From positions 1 to 64,000 of the forward strand of contig CAAFXS010000014.1 of the NCBI GenBank assembly GCA_900767025.1: DNA of 64,000 bases, in the 5' to 3' direction. This DNA comes from Clostridia bacterium. Its GTDB lineage: Bacteria > Bacillota > Clostridia > Oscillospirales > Acutalibacteraceae. A model generated the notes under the pieces. The model did not search any database. It saw nothing but the letters and a program-made list of their open reading frames with translations, and had not been told where the DNA came from. Positions 8,904 to 17,873 of the stretch are shown here, piece after piece. A program made the position numbers and the translations under genes. Every line of letters begins with the position of its first letter. Within the stretch, counting starts at the first letter, position 1.

Positions 8904-9766
8904 ACCTGCACCTCCCTCATAAGACGCTGAAACTCTGCAACGCCCTGTTCAACGGTATAAATATTTGTTTTACAGGGTACTCCGCTTTCCTTAAGCTTAA
9001 GAAAAACATCTGTTATTTCAGGAACATTAAGGCCCATTTTCTTAAGCTCGGCACCATGGGAATAAACCTCATCAACGGTGCCGTACATTGCAAGAGAGCC
9101 TTTATTCATAACAACTACCTTACTGCAAATTCGGGCAACATCCTCCATTGAATGAGAAACGAGAATTACGGTATTACCCATTTTCCGCTGATAGTCACGG
9201 ACAAGGGAAAGAATAACCTCCCTGCCCTTGGGGTCAAGACCTGCGCAGGGCTCGTCAAGAACAAGCACCTTTGGCTCCATAGCAATTATTGATGCTATTG
9301 CCACACGGCGTTTCTGACCGCCTGAAAGGTCAAAGGGTGATTTGTCAAGGATTTCAGATGAAATACCCACAAATTCAATGCTCTGCCTTATACGCCTGTC
9401 AATTTCATCATCCTCAAGACCCATTTGCTTTGGACCGAAGGCAATTTCCTTGTATACCGTTTCCTCAAAAATCTGATATTCGGGATACTGAAAGCAAAGA
9501 CCCACCGCAAAGCGCACCTGACGGATATTCTTTTTATTTTCCTTTGACCAAATATCCTTTCCGTCAACAAAGACCTTACCGCCATGAGGCTGTAAAAGAC
9601 CGTTGAAATGCTGAATAAGGGTTGATTTGCCGGAACCGGTATGACCGATAATTCCGATTAGCTCCCCCTCTTCAACAGAAAGGCTTATATCACTGACAGC
9701 GGCGGTTTCAAATGGTGTGCCAACGCTGTAAAGATATTCTAAATTTTCGCAGACGAGAAATGCCAT
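8900..9766 (-). CDS. ecfA2: Energy-coupling factor transporter ATPase EcfA2
   Basis: Second ABC ATPase of the ECF module. Walker A GHTGSGKST, Q-loop in CFQYPEYQIF, signature LSGGQKRR, Walker B VLVLDEPCAGLDP and the switch His in LVSHSM are all present. Its ATG overlaps the ecfA1 stop (TAATG), so the two are translationally coupled. The order ecfA1-ecfA2-ecfT-truA assigns it as A2. Confidence 0.92.
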   Translation of the reverse strand: MAFLVCENLEYLYSVGTPFETAAVSDISLSVEEGELIGIIGHTGSGKSTLIQHFNGLLQPHGGKVFVDGKDIWSKENKKNIRQVRFAVGLCFQYPEYQIFEETVYKEIAFGPKQMGLEDDEIDRRIRQSIEFVGISSEILDKSPFDLSGGQKRRVAIASIIAMEPKVLVLDEPCAGLDPKGREVILSLVRDYQRKMGNTVILVSHSMEDVARICSKVVVMNKGSLAMYGTVDEVYSHGAELKKMGLNVPEITDVFLKLKESGVPCKTNIYTVEQGVAEFQRLMREVQV

Positions 9767-10614
9767 TACTTTACTCCTAACCTGTTTTTTAAAACTTCTG
9801 CACAGGCATCGGCATTTAAAACTGTTTCGCCTGTTTCTATACCTAATCTGTAAATCATTTCCGTGGACTGAGGAACATCAAGACCCAGTGCCTTAACCTC
9901 CTCCACACGGCTGAACACACCTTCAGGTGTGCCGTCCATTTTAATCTGACCGTTGTCAACCACAATAACCCTGTCAGCCTGAACCGCCTCGTCCATATAG
10001 TGAGTGATGAGAACAATAGTTATGCCCTCTTCGCGATTAAGCTTTTTAACGGTTTCAATAACCTCTTTCCTGCCGCTGGGGTCAAGCATTGCGGTAGGCT
10101 CGTCAAGAACGATACACTGTGGCTTCATAGCAATAATTCCTGCAACGGCAATCCTTTGCTTTTGACCGCCGGAAAGCTTTGACGGAGCTTTCTCACGGTA
10201 CTCGTACATACCAACGGTTTTAAGAGCCTCGTCAACTCTGCGTCTGCACTCCGAGGGCTCGATGCCCAAATTCTCGACACCGAAGGCAACATCCTCCTCA
10301 ACGATTGATGACACAATCTGATTGTCGGGATTTTGGAAAACCATACCAACCTTTTTTCTTATGTCAAAAATCGAGTCATCCTCCTTTGCCACCTGACCGT
10401 CAACGACAACCTGACCCTTTTGGGCAAAGAGTATGCCGTTAGTCAGCTTGGCAATTGTTGACTTGCCTGAGCCGTTATGGCCCAGCACCGCAACAAAGGA
10501 GCCTTTTTCTATTGAAAGATTAAGGTTTTCAAGAACCTTAACCTCTTTTGCCTCTGCGTCATCCTCATCGGAAATATAGGAGAAATCAACATTTTTAAAT
10601 TCAATTAAATTCAT
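9766..10614 (-). CDS. ecfA1: Energy-coupling factor transporter ATPase EcfA1
   Basis: First ABC ATPase of the ECF module. Walker A GHNGSGKST, Q-loop VFQNPDNQI, signature LSGGQKQR, Walker B CIVLDEPTAMLDP and LITHYM switch are intact. The DNQ-type Q-loop is typical of EcfA1. It would form a heterodimer with the adjacent EcfA2 beneath EcfT. Confidence 0.92.
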   Translation of the reverse strand: MNLIEFKNVDFSYISDEDDAEAKEVKVLENLNLSIEKGSFVAVLGHNGSGKSTIAKLTNGILFAQKGQVVVDGQVAKEDDSIFDIRKKVGMVFQNPDNQIVSSIVEEDVAFGVENLGIEPSECRRRVDEALKTVGMYEYREKAPSKLSGGQKQRIAVAGIIAMKPQCIVLDEPTAMLDPSGRKEVIETVKKLNREEGITIVLITHYMDEAVQADRVIVVDNGQIKMDGTPEGVFSRVEEVKALGLDVPQSTEMIYRLGIETGETVLNADACAEVLKNRLGVK

Positions 10615-10628
10615 ATTTATACCTTGGT

Positions 10629-11498
10629 TTATTTTTTAGTCCATATTGCGGAGGAGCCGCAGGGAAGCACCTGATTTTTTGACAAAACAGGGAGTCCTAT
10701 TTCGTCAGCCTCCACCTTGCCTCCTCTTTCGGAGGTAATTATATCGTCAAGTATATATTTCATAACCGACGCTGAAAGACCCGTGGTGTAGGAATTAAGC
10801 AGAACCATTATGGGATCATCGCTTAAAACCTGTGAAACAAGCTTAACAAAATCGTAAATACTGTCCTCAAGATGCCATATTTCACCCTTTGGACCTCTGC
10901 CGTAGCTTGGAGGGTCAAGAATAATAATATCGTACTTACTGCCACGGCGAATTTCACGGGATACAAATTTCATACAATCGTCAACTATCCAGCGAACATC
11001 CTCCTCGGCAACGCCTGAAAGCTTGGCATTTTCCTTTGCCCAGGAAACCATACCCTTTGACGCGTCAACATGAACAACGCTTGCGCCCTCTTTAAGACAG
11101 GCAACGGTTGCACCGCCTGTATAGGCAAAAAGGTTAAGCACCTTAACATCTTCACGACCGCTTTCGCGGATAAGCTGTCTTGTGTAATCCCAGTTAACTG
11201 CCTGCTCGGGAAACAAGCCCGTGTGCTTAAAGCCCATGGTTTTGATATTAAAGGTTAAATCCTTGTAGCAAATCTGCCAGGAATCGGGAATTCTTTTAAA
11301 GGTCTGCCACTTGCCTCCGCCTGTTCTTGAACGGACATATCTTGCGCTTGGCTGAAACCAAAGCCTGTGCTTTTTTTCACTTTTCCATATGACCTGTGGG
11401 TCCGGGCGAATCAGAACCTCTCTGCGCCAGCGCTCCAGCTTTTCTCCGCAGGAGCAGTCAATAAGCTCATAATCCTGCCAATCTGTTGTATATCTCAT
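10629..11498 (-). CDS. Class I SAM-dependent rRNA (RlmI/RlmK-like) methyltransferase
   Basis: 289 aa Rossmann-fold methyltransferase. The SAM-binding motif I is VLNLFAYTGGAT (near 121), an acidic ribose ligand follows in VVHVDASKG, and the catalytic motif IV is LDPPSYGRG. These are typical of the family that methylates 23S rRNA bases (RlmI, RlmK C-terminal domain). It lacks an obvious PUA domain, so the exact target is unknown. It is 4 nt after glmM and 14 nt before ecfA1, within the cluster. Confidence 0.75.
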   Translation of the reverse strand: MRYTTDWQDYELIDCSCGEKLERWRREVLIRPDPQVIWKSEKKHRLWFQPSARYVRSRTGGGKWQTFKRIPDSWQICYKDLTFNIKTMGFKHTGLFPEQAVNWDYTRQLIRESGREDVKVLNLFAYTGGATVACLKEGASVVHVDASKGMVSWAKENAKLSGVAEEDVRWIVDDCMKFVSREIRRGSKYDIIILDPPSYGRGPKGEIWHLEDSIYDFVKLVSQVLSDDPIMVLLNSYTTGLSASVMKYILDDIITSERGGKVEADEIGLPVLSKNQVLPCGSSAIWTKK

Positions 11499-11502
11499 AA
11501 AT

Positions 11503-12855
11503 TTATCCTAACCGTTCTTTTACTACCTCTGCTATTGCGTTGCCGAGCCTTGTAATCTGTTCGATATCGGCACCCTCAAGCATTACGCGGACAAGAGGCT
11601 CTGTTCCGCTGACTCTTACAAGCACTCTGCCCTCGCCGGAAAGCTCCATTTCAGCCTCCTGCACGGCAGAAATTATATATTCGTCGTTATTATATTTCTG
11701 CTTGCCCTCAGGTGTAACCTTAACATTGATAAGCACCTGGGGATAAACCTTCATTATGCCTGCAAGCTCGCTGAGCTTTTTGCCGGATTTTACCACTGTT
11801 TCCACAAGCTGAACACCCGAAAGCTCGCCGTCGCCTGTTGTGGCAAGGTCAAGGAAAATTATATGACCGCTTTGCTCGCCGCCGATGTTGTAGCCCTCCT
11901 TAAGCATACGCTCAAGAACATATCTGTCGCCTACGGCTGTTTTTGCACAGTCAATACCGTTTTCCTTGCAGAATTTGAAAAATCCCATATTGCTCATAAC
12001 GGTAACTACTGCGGTGTTTTTGGCAAGTCTGCCCTCGTCCTTCATTCGCTTTGAGCAAATGGCAATTACCTTGTCACCGTCGATAAGCACGCCGTTTTCG
12101 TCAACCGCCAACATTCTGTCAGCGTCGCCGTCAAAGGCAAGACCCAAGTCAATGCCTGCGCTTTTTACAAAATGCATAAGCTCCTCAGGATGAGTTGAAC
12201 CGCAGTTAAGGTTAATATTTTCACCGTCGGGGGTGTCGGAAAGCATTATGCACTTTGCACCAAGACCTGTAAAAATATCCTTTGCGCAAACCGAGGCACT
12301 GCCGTTGGCACAGTCAAGAGCAATAGTAAGGCCCTTAAAGCTAACCTCTGCGGTAGAAATTACATAGTCAACATAATCCTTAACCGCTGTTTTGCAGTAA
12401 AGCCTGTTGCCGACCTCTCCCCCAAGCTTAACGGGAATCTCCTCTGAATTATTGAGTATTATATCTTCGATTTCATCCTCGATTGCATCATCAAGCTTAT
12501 AGCCTGTTTTTTGGAATATTTTGATGCCGTTATACTCGCAGGGATTGTGTGACGCAGAAATCATAACGCCTGCCTCACAGCCGTACTGCACTGTTAGGTA
12601 AGCCACTGCAGGAGTAGGAACAACGCCCACCGAAAGAACATTACATCCAACTGATGTTAACCCTGCGGTCAGCGCCGCCTCAAGCATATCACCTGACGCA
12701 CGGGTATCCCTGCCGATAAGCACCGTAGGCTTTGCGGATTTGCACTCTTTGATGAGAACCAAAGCAGCGGCTCTGCCAAGCTTAAGGGCAAGCTCCGAGG
12801 TTAAATCCTTATTTGCAATTCCTCTTACACCGTCTGTTCCGAAAAGTCTTCCCAT
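11503..12855 (-). CDS. glmM: Phosphoglucosamine mutase GlmM
   Basis: Interconverts glucosamine-6-phosphate and glucosamine-1-phosphate for UDP-GlcNAc and peptidoglycan synthesis. It has the GTDGVRG N-terminus, the phosphoserine loop SASHNPxEYNGIK (active Ser near 103), the metal loop DGDADR and the sugar loop GGEQSGHI, followed by the C-terminal RVSGTEPLVRVM phosphate loop. Length (450 aa) is standard. Confidence 0.96.
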   Translation of the reverse strand: MGRLFGTDGVRGIANKDLTSELALKLGRAAALVLIKECKSAKPTVLIGRDTRASGDMLEAALTAGLTSVGCNVLSVGVVPTPAVAYLTVQYGCEAGVMISASHNPCEYNGIKIFQKTGYKLDDAIEDEIEDIILNNSEEIPVKLGGEVGNRLYCKTAVKDYVDYVISTAEVSFKGLTIALDCANGSASVCAKDIFTGLGAKCIMLSDTPDGENINLNCGSTHPEELMHFVKSAGIDLGLAFDGDADRMLAVDENGVLIDGDKVIAICSKRMKDEGRLAKNTAVVTVMSNMGFFKFCKENGIDCAKTAVGDRYVLERMLKEGYNIGGEQSGHIIFLDLATTGDGELSGVQLVETVVKSGKKLSELAGIMKVYPQVLINVKVTPEGKQKYNNDEYIISAVQEAEMELSGEGRVLVRVSGTEPLVRVMLEGADIEQITRLGNAIAEVVKERLG

Positions 12856-12889
12856 TGTGTTAACAACACCTTTCTGTCAGTTATATCAA

Positions 12890-13924
12890 TTACAGCAGTG
12901 ACTGCTGACCATCCTGCTCAAAGCCCAGATGCCTGTAAGCAAGAGCGGTTGCACACCTGCCTCGGGGCGTCCTTGAAAGAAAACCGATTTGCATTAAATA
13001 CGGCTCATAAACATCCTCAATGGTTACGGCCTCCTCGCCGATGGATGCGGCTATGGTTTCAAGCCCCACAGGACCGCCGTTATAATTTTTTATCATTGCA
13101 GTGAGCAGAACTCTGTCAATATTATCAAGTCCAAGCTCATCAATTTCCATTCTGCCTAAAGCGTCCGTTGCCGCCTCGTAGCTGATAACGCCGTCATACT
13201 TAACCTGTGCAAAATCACGGCTCCTTTTAAGCAGACGGTTGGCAATACGGGGTGTTCCCCTTGAACGGGAGGCAATTTCCATAGCACCCTTTTCGTCAAC
13301 AGGAATTTCAAGTATTCCCGCACTTCTTTTAACTATTGTTGCAAGCTGTTCGGGGGTATACATTTCAAGCCTGAAGATAACGCCGAATCTGTCACGCAAG
13401 GGAGCGGAAAGCTGACCCGAACGGGTGGTTGCACCGATAAGTGTGAAATGAGGAAGGTCAAGCCTGATTGACCTTGCAGACGGGCCCTTGCCGATAATAA
13501 TATCAAGAGCGCCGTCCTCCATTGCAGGATACAAAACCTCCTCAACCTGACGGTTAAGCCTGTGAATTTCGTCGATGAAAAGCACATCGCCCTCCTGCAA
13601 ATTAGTAAGCAGTGCCGCCAAATCCCCCTGCTTTTCGATTGCAGGACCCGATGTAACACGAATGTTAACACCCATTTCGTTGGCAATAATTCCTGCAAGA
13701 GTTGTTTTGCCCAGACCCGGAGGGCCGTAAAGAAGCACATGATCAAGCGCCTCTCCTCTTCCTCTTGCCGCCTCAATATATATTTTAAGGTTTTCCTTGA
13801 TTTTATCCTGCCCGATATATTCTTCAAGAGTTTTAGGTCTTAAAGAATTTTCAATATCGTTATCCTCCGGGGTAAAATCGGAGGTAATTATTCTGTTTTC
13901 AAAATCCATTTCGGTTTCCTGCAT
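12890..13924 (-). CDS. ruvB: Holliday junction branch migration DNA helicase RuvB
   Basis: AAA+ motor of the RuvAB complex. Walker A GPPGLGKT, Walker B FIDEIHRL, sensor IGATTRSG and a C-terminal winged-helix region with RTPRGR are present. AGGAGG lies 7 nt before the ATG. It follows ruvA with a short gap, in the usual ruvCAB order. Confidence 0.97.
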   Translation of the reverse strand: MQETEMDFENRIITSDFTPEDNDIENSLRPKTLEEYIGQDKIKENLKIYIEAARGRGEALDHVLLYGPPGLGKTTLAGIIANEMGVNIRVTSGPAIEKQGDLAALLTNLQEGDVLFIDEIHRLNRQVEEVLYPAMEDGALDIIIGKGPSARSIRLDLPHFTLIGATTRSGQLSAPLRDRFGVIFRLEMYTPEQLATIVKRSAGILEIPVDEKGAMEIASRSRGTPRIANRLLKRSRDFAQVKYDGVISYEAATDALGRMEIDELGLDNIDRVLLTAMIKNYNGGPVGLETIAASIGEEAVTIEDVYEPYLMQIGFLSRTPRGRCATALAYRHLGFEQDGQQSLL

Positions 13925-13936
13925 CGGTTATACCTC

Positions 13937-14542
13937 CTAAAGATTTTTTGAAAGCTGTTTCAAGCCCAGCCTAATCATTTCATCAACGGAAAGTGATTTA
14001 TCCATAGCACCAACTGCAACTGACGCATCACTGCGTGAAAATCCAAGTACCACAAGTGCATCCACCGCCTCGGCGGAATTTGAGCTTTCTGCCACAGAGG
14101 AAACGGCGGTTACAATTTCGGAATTATCACCGGTTGCAATAGCACCCATTTTGTCTTTAAGCTCAAGGACAACTCTTTCAGCGGTCTTTTTGCCAACGCC
14201 CTGTGCACGGGTAATTGACTTGGCATCCCCCGATGCAATACAAAGTGCAAGCTTATCGGGTGTCAGCTCCGAAAGAATGGCAACAGCCGCCTTGGGACCT
14301 ATGCCTGAAACGGTGATAAGGAGTTTAAATGCATCAAGCTCTGCAAGAGTGGCAAAGCCGTACAAATCCATAGCGTCCTCACGAACGGCAAGGTGGGTAT
14401 AAACATTAACCTCACTGCCTGTTTTGCCTATATTCTTAACGGTATTAAGAGTGGTAAAGCACTTAAAGCCTACGCCGCCGCACTCAACTACTATGTAATT
14501 AACATCGGAAACGGTTAATGTTCCTTTAAGGTTATAAAGCAT
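13937..14542 (-). CDS. ruvA: Holliday junction branch migration protein RuvA
   Basis: Junction-binding subunit of RuvAB. It has an N-terminal OB fold (MLYNLKGTL, VECGGVGF), helix-hairpin-helix motifs (LLITVSGIGPKAA and ARAQGVGKKTAERV-type) and the C-terminal RuvB-binding domain (ALVVLGFSRSDA). The start codon abuts the ruvC stop (TAAATG). Confidence 0.96.
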   Translation of the reverse strand: MLYNLKGTLTVSDVNYIVVECGGVGFKCFTTLNTVKNIGKTGSEVNVYTHLAVREDAMDLYGFATLAELDAFKLLITVSGIGPKAAVAILSELTPDKLALCIASGDAKSITRAQGVGKKTAERVVLELKDKMGAIATGDNSEIVTAVSSVAESSNSAEAVDALVVLGFSRSDASVAVGAMDKSLSVDEMIRLGLKQLSKNL

Positions 14543-15034
14543 TTACCTAAGTCCTCCCATCAGTGAGCCTGTGCAGTGAGCATGGCATATTGCCATTGCC
14601 AGCGCGTCCGCCGTGTCGTCAGGCTTTGGAATTTCCGCAAGGCCAAGCATAACTCTTGTCATTTCCTGCACCTGCTTTTTCTCCGCCCTGCCGTAGCCTA
14701 CAACCGACTGCTTGACCTGCAGTGGCGTGTATTCAAAAATATCAACACCGTAATTCTGTGCCGAAAGGGTGATAACACCCCTTGCCTGTGCAACATCAAT
14801 AACGGTTTTAGCGTTGTTGTTATAGAAAAGCTTTTCCATACTCATAACCTGCGGCTTATACTTTTCAAAAATATAGCACATATCGTTATATATGGTTTGG
14901 AGCCTTAAAGGAAAAGGAGTATGGGCATCTGTGGTAATGGCGCCGTAGCCCATAACCCTGAATTTATTTGCCTTGTATTCAAGCACACCCCAGCCCACAA
15001 TGGCGTAACCGGGGTCAATTCCCAGAACAATCAT
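14543..15034 (-). CDS. ruvC: Crossover junction endodeoxyribonuclease RuvC
   Basis: Resolves Holliday junctions. The acidic catalytic residues are visible in GIDPG (D at about 6), MEKLFY (E near 68), and the C-terminal DDTADALAMA pair. I chose the ATG at 15034 because GGAGAAG lies 8 nt upstream; the GTG at 15040 would sit only 2 nt from it. First gene of the long cluster, with its own promoter. Confidence 0.95.
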   Translation of the reverse strand: MIVLGIDPGYAIVGWGVLEYKANKFRVMGYGAITTDAHTPFPLRLQTIYNDMCYIFEKYKPQVMSMEKLFYNNNAKTVIDVAQARGVITLSAQNYGVDIFEYTPLQVKQSVVGYGRAEKKQVQEMTRVMLGLAEIPKPDDTADALAMAICHAHCTGSLMGGLR

Positions 15035-15062
15035 ACGCACTTCTCCATAGTATAGTCAAGAT

Positions 15063-15091
15063 ATTATATCACAAAGTATCTGAATATTCAA
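15063..15091 (-). promoter_or_regulatory. Promoter upstream of ruvC
   Basis: Minus strand TTGAAT, a 17-bp spacer, TATAAT preceded by an extended-10-like TGTGA. It would drive ruvC and, since no terminator is seen before position 734, possibly the 14-gene cluster. Confidence 0.6.
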
Positions 15092-15114
15092 TATATAATA
15101 TATAAATTAAAAAT

Positions 15115-15143
15115 AAAAAAGCTTTCCGTTGGGAAAGCTTTTT
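15115..15143 (-). terminator. Terminator after the flavodoxin-like reductase
   Basis: Hairpin GCTTTCC-GTTG-GGAAAGC flanked by A6 and T5, 9 nt beyond the stop of the 15153-15701 gene. Works for minus-strand transcription and separates it from ruvC. Confidence 0.75.
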
Positions 15144-15152
15144 GCGGGCATA

Positions 15153-15701
15153 CTATCCTTTTAGAAAATGGACGAATTTTTCAAGCTCGGTTAGGTTGAA
15201 GGTATAATTATTTTTGTCCGTATCGGGAATATAGTAACGGGCGCAGACCTCACCGTTCAGGACGGTAAACGCCTGCTTGAGAGTTGAGGTCATATAATCG
15301 GCACACTGCCTTGCATTTGAGCCGCTGCAAATTACCACCCCTACCCTTTTAGGCTTTTTTATTGGTGGCTTGGCACCTCTTTTAAACCTTGCACTGTAAT
15401 AACGCTGAAAGCGGTCGATAACTGCTTTAAGGGGCGCAGGGAAAAAGTTATTATAAACAGGGCTGAAAAAAGCGATATAGTCCGCATTTTCAAAATCCTC
15501 AAAGAAAATATCCAAATCCTTTTTGGAGCAGCCGTTATGATACTCGCAATATTTGCAGTCGGTACAGGGCGCAGGAGCCATTTTGTAGGTATCGTACTGC
15601 TTTATACTGCAATCGGCAAAATATGTTTTAACCTGATTAATAAGCTCGGCGGAAACTCCGTTGTCACGGGGCGAGCCGTTAATAATAAGAAAGCTTTTCA
15701 T
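15153..15701 (-). CDS. Flavodoxin-like NAD(P)H-dependent oxidoreductase
   Basis: 182 aa flavodoxin-fold protein. The FMN phosphate loop is INGSPRDNGVS (8-18), and the flavin-ring loop SPVYNNFFPAPLK is at about 100. A CxxCxxCx5C cysteine cluster (CTDCKYC...C) sits between them, as in iron-sulfur flavoproteins and WrbA-like reductases; whether it binds a cluster is not certain. Probably reduces quinones, nitro compounds or a redox partner. Single-gene unit with its own terminator; divergent from the CDF exporter. Confidence 0.78.
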   Translation of the reverse strand: MKSFLIINGSPRDNGVSAELINQVKTYFADCSIKQYDTYKMAPAPCTDCKYCEYHNGCSKKDLDIFFEDFENADYIAFFSPVYNNFFPAPLKAVIDRFQRYYSARFKRGAKPPIKKPKRVGVVICSGSNARQCADYMTSTLKQAFTVLNGEVCARYYIPDTDKNNYTFNLTELEKFVHFLKG

Positions 15702-15735
15702 TTCATCACCAAATTTATTTTATCACAAATTAATA

Positions 15736-15764
15736 TTGTTTTAAAGCAGAAAATATGATATAAC
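15736..15764 (+). promoter_or_regulatory. Promoter of the CDF exporter gene
   Basis: TTGTTT, 17-bp spacer, TATAAC, about 30 nt before the start codon. Confidence 0.5.
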
Positions 15765-15794
15765 AAAAATAAATTCATTTAAGAGGTTATGCTT

Positions 15795-16949
15795 ATGGCA
15801 AAATTACTTATTAGGCTGGCGGTTAAAAACAGCAATGACCGCAGAAAAAGTCTCGGTACATTAAGCGGTGTATTCGGTATCACCTGCAACATTTTGCTGT
15901 GTATTTTTAAATTTATAGTGGGAAGTGTCAGCGGCTCCGTTTCAATTACGGCGGACGCGGTGAACAACCTGTCAGATGCAGGCTCGGGAATTGTTACCAT
16001 TGCAGGAGCAAGGCTTTCAAGCAAGCCTGTGGACAAGGAGCATCCCTTCGGCCACGGCAGAGCCGAATACATTTCCGCCCTTATTGTATCGTTCCTCATT
16101 TTCATAATGGGCTTTGAGCTTGCAAAAAGCTCTGTTGAAAAAATTATAAACCCCGAGGATATTAAATTCAGTGTTCTTTACATAATTGTTCTTGCGGCAG
16201 CGATACTTATTAAGCTCTATATGGCGTATTTTAACAACATTCTTTACAGGGAAACGGAAAATATAAATCTCAAAGCGGTTAGGCAGGACAGTCTTAACGA
16301 CTGCATTGCAACGGCTGCAACAATAATTGCTTTACTTGTTTCCTCACTGACCTCCTTTAAAAGAGCAGACGGTATAATCGGTCTTTTTGTGGCAGTGGTA
16401 ATTTTTCTATCCGGCATTGATATTGTTAAGGACATTACCGACAGGCTTATGGGCAAGGCTCCCGACAAGCAGCTTGTTGACGATATCGAAAGGCTGATGC
16501 TTGAGGAAGAGCTGATTGTGGGAGTTCACGACCTTATTATCCACGATTACGGCCCGGGAAGAACAATTGCATCTGCTCACGCAGAGGTGCCGTCAACGGT
16601 TGATATTACCGAAATTCACGATGTTATTGACAATGTTGAAAGGAAAATTTCGAAAGAGCTTAACATTGTTATTTGCATTCATATGGACCCCATTGTTATG
16701 AACGATGAGGAAATTGAGAAATACAAGCAGATAACAAAGAATATTCTTGACAGTATGGAGGGCAGTTACAGCTTTCACGATTTCAAAATGGTTAAGGGTC
16801 CAACACATACAAATCTTATTTTTGATTTGGTGGCACCTTATGATAAAAGAAAAACCAGCTCCGATGTACTCAATGAGCTGATAGGAAAATTCAAAGAATA
16901 TGACAGCTCAATTAATCTTGTGGTAACGGTTGAACACTCATATGTATAG
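15795..16949 (+). CDS. Cation diffusion facilitator, Mn-type (MntE-like) metal exporter
   Basis: Proton-driven metal exporter of the CDF family with six membrane helices and a C-terminal cytoplasmic dimer domain. The transport site reads N57xxxD61 in helix 2 and D165xxxD169 in helix 5 (NDDD). Zn/Cd exporters usually have His and Asp here; NDDD is known from the manganese exporter MntE, so Mn2+ export is the best guess. Other CDF marks are the HPFGHGRAEY motif and the IHMDP tail. I start at the second ATG (15795), which has AGAGG 8 nt upstream; the ATG at 15789 is only 2 nt away. Ends at a shared bidirectional terminator. Confidence 0.85.
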   Translation: MAKLLIRLAVKNSNDRRKSLGTLSGVFGITCNILLCIFKFIVGSVSGSVSITADAVNNLSDAGSGIVTIAGARLSSKPVDKEHPFGHGRAEYISALIVSFLIFIMGFELAKSSVEKIINPEDIKFSVLYIIVLAAAILIKLYMAYFNNILYRETENINLKAVRQDSLNDCIATAATIIALLVSSLTSFKRADGIIGLFVAVVIFLSGIDIVKDITDRLMGKAPDKQLVDDIERLMLEEELIVGVHDLIIHDYGPGRTIASAHAEVPSTVDITEIHDVIDNVERKISKELNIVICIHMDPIVMNDEEIEKYKQITKNILDSMEGSYSFHDFKMVKGPTHTNLIFDLVAPYDKRKTSSDVLNELIGKFKEYDSSINLVVTVEHSYV

Positions 16950-16950
16950 C

Positions 16951-16981
16951 AAAAAGGCTTGGATTGCATCCAAGCCTTTTA
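16951..16981. terminator. Bidirectional terminator between CDF gene and leucine operon
   Basis: Hairpin AAGGCTTGGA-TTGCA-TCCAAGCCTT with A and T tracts on both sides. Convergent genes end on either side of it. Confidence 0.8.
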
Positions 16982-16982
16982 T

Positions 16983-17366
16983 TTATTGTTTGTATTCTAC
17001 GGCATTTTCATTGCACCATTCAATAACCTTTTCGGTGAGATATTTTTTCTCAAAATCATTAAAGCCTGTTGAAATATCCTTATAAGCATTAAAATATTTC
17101 CAAAAGGTTTCAACACACTCTTCGCCGTTAACACTGTCAAAAACTGCCGAAAGCTTTTTGTTGTTGAGAGATTTAATATATGCCCTGATTACCTCCTCGT
17201 TGCTGACAGTAACAAAGGGTACATAGCCGAGATTTATCAAATCACCGCAATCCTCATCGGGAATATCGCTTAACTTATGAATACGGTAATCGGTGCGTGA
17301 AAACCAATATTCTGCCGATGAGCCCCAAGTAAATCTTAAATTCTCCTCAGATAAAACTAATTGCAT
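16983..17366 (-). CDS. Hypothetical protein, possibly UPF0158-like
   Basis: 127 aa, soluble and acidic, no signal peptide. The C-terminal half (AYIKSLNNKKL..., ending VIEWCNENAVEY) has the helical pattern and WCEENxI-type ending of the UPF0158 family, but the resemblance is weak. It lies 21 nt after leuD and before the operon terminator, so it is probably co-transcribed with ilvBN-leuCD; nothing ties it to leucine synthesis. Confidence 0.5.
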   Translation of the reverse strand: MQLVLSEENLRFTWGSSAEYWFSRTDYRIHKLSDIPDEDCGDLINLGYVPFVTVSNEEVIRAYIKSLNNKKLSAVFDSVNGEECVETFWKYFNAYKDISTGFNDFEKKYLTEKVIEWCNENAVEYKQ

Positions 17367-17387
17367 TGTATTTCCTCGTAGCGCTGA

Positions 17388-17870
17388 TTATTTGTTAATG
17401 GATTTCATCAATCCGCCGTCTTTTATAATATTTTGGATAAAAGGCGGGAAGGGCTGTGCCTGATAGCATTTGCCGGTTGTGCAGTTTGTAATCAAACCGC
17501 TGTCAAAATCCACCTCAACCTCATCCCCTGCTTTAATATCCCTTGCAGCCTCGTCACATTCAAGGATTGCAAGACCGATATTAATTGCATTTCTGTAAAA
17601 GATACGGGCAAAGGTAGATGCGATAACGCAGGAAATACCTGACGCTTTAATGGCAATAGGTGCGTGTTCACGGGAGGAACCGCAACCGAAATTTGCCACG
17701 GCAACCATTATATCTCCGGGCTTAACCTTATTTACGAAATCCGCGTCGATATCCTCCATACAGTGAGAGGCAAGCCACGCCTCGTCGCTTTTGTTAAGAT
17801 AACGCGCAGGGATAATTACATCGGTATCAACATTATCACCGAATTTATGTACTAAACCTTTTGCTTTCAT
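17388..17870 (-). CDS. leuD: 3-isopropylmalate dehydratase small subunit
   Basis: Swivelling-domain subunit of the isomerase that converts 2- to 3-isopropylmalate in leucine synthesis. It has the short (about 160 aa) LeuD2 form with [12 protein letters not shown] near the start and [10 protein letters not shown] at about 60, both hallmark substrate-binding motifs. The gene starts 3 nt after leuC. Confidence 0.94.
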   Translation of the reverse strand: MKAKGLVHKFGDNVDTDVIIPARYLNKSDEAWLASHCMEDIDADFVNKVKPGDIMVAVANFGCGSSREHAPIAIKASGISCVIASTFARIFYRNAINIGLAILECDEAARDIKAGDEVEVDFDSGLITNCTTGKCYQAQPFPPFIQNIIKDGGLMKSINK

Positions 17871-17873
17871 GGC

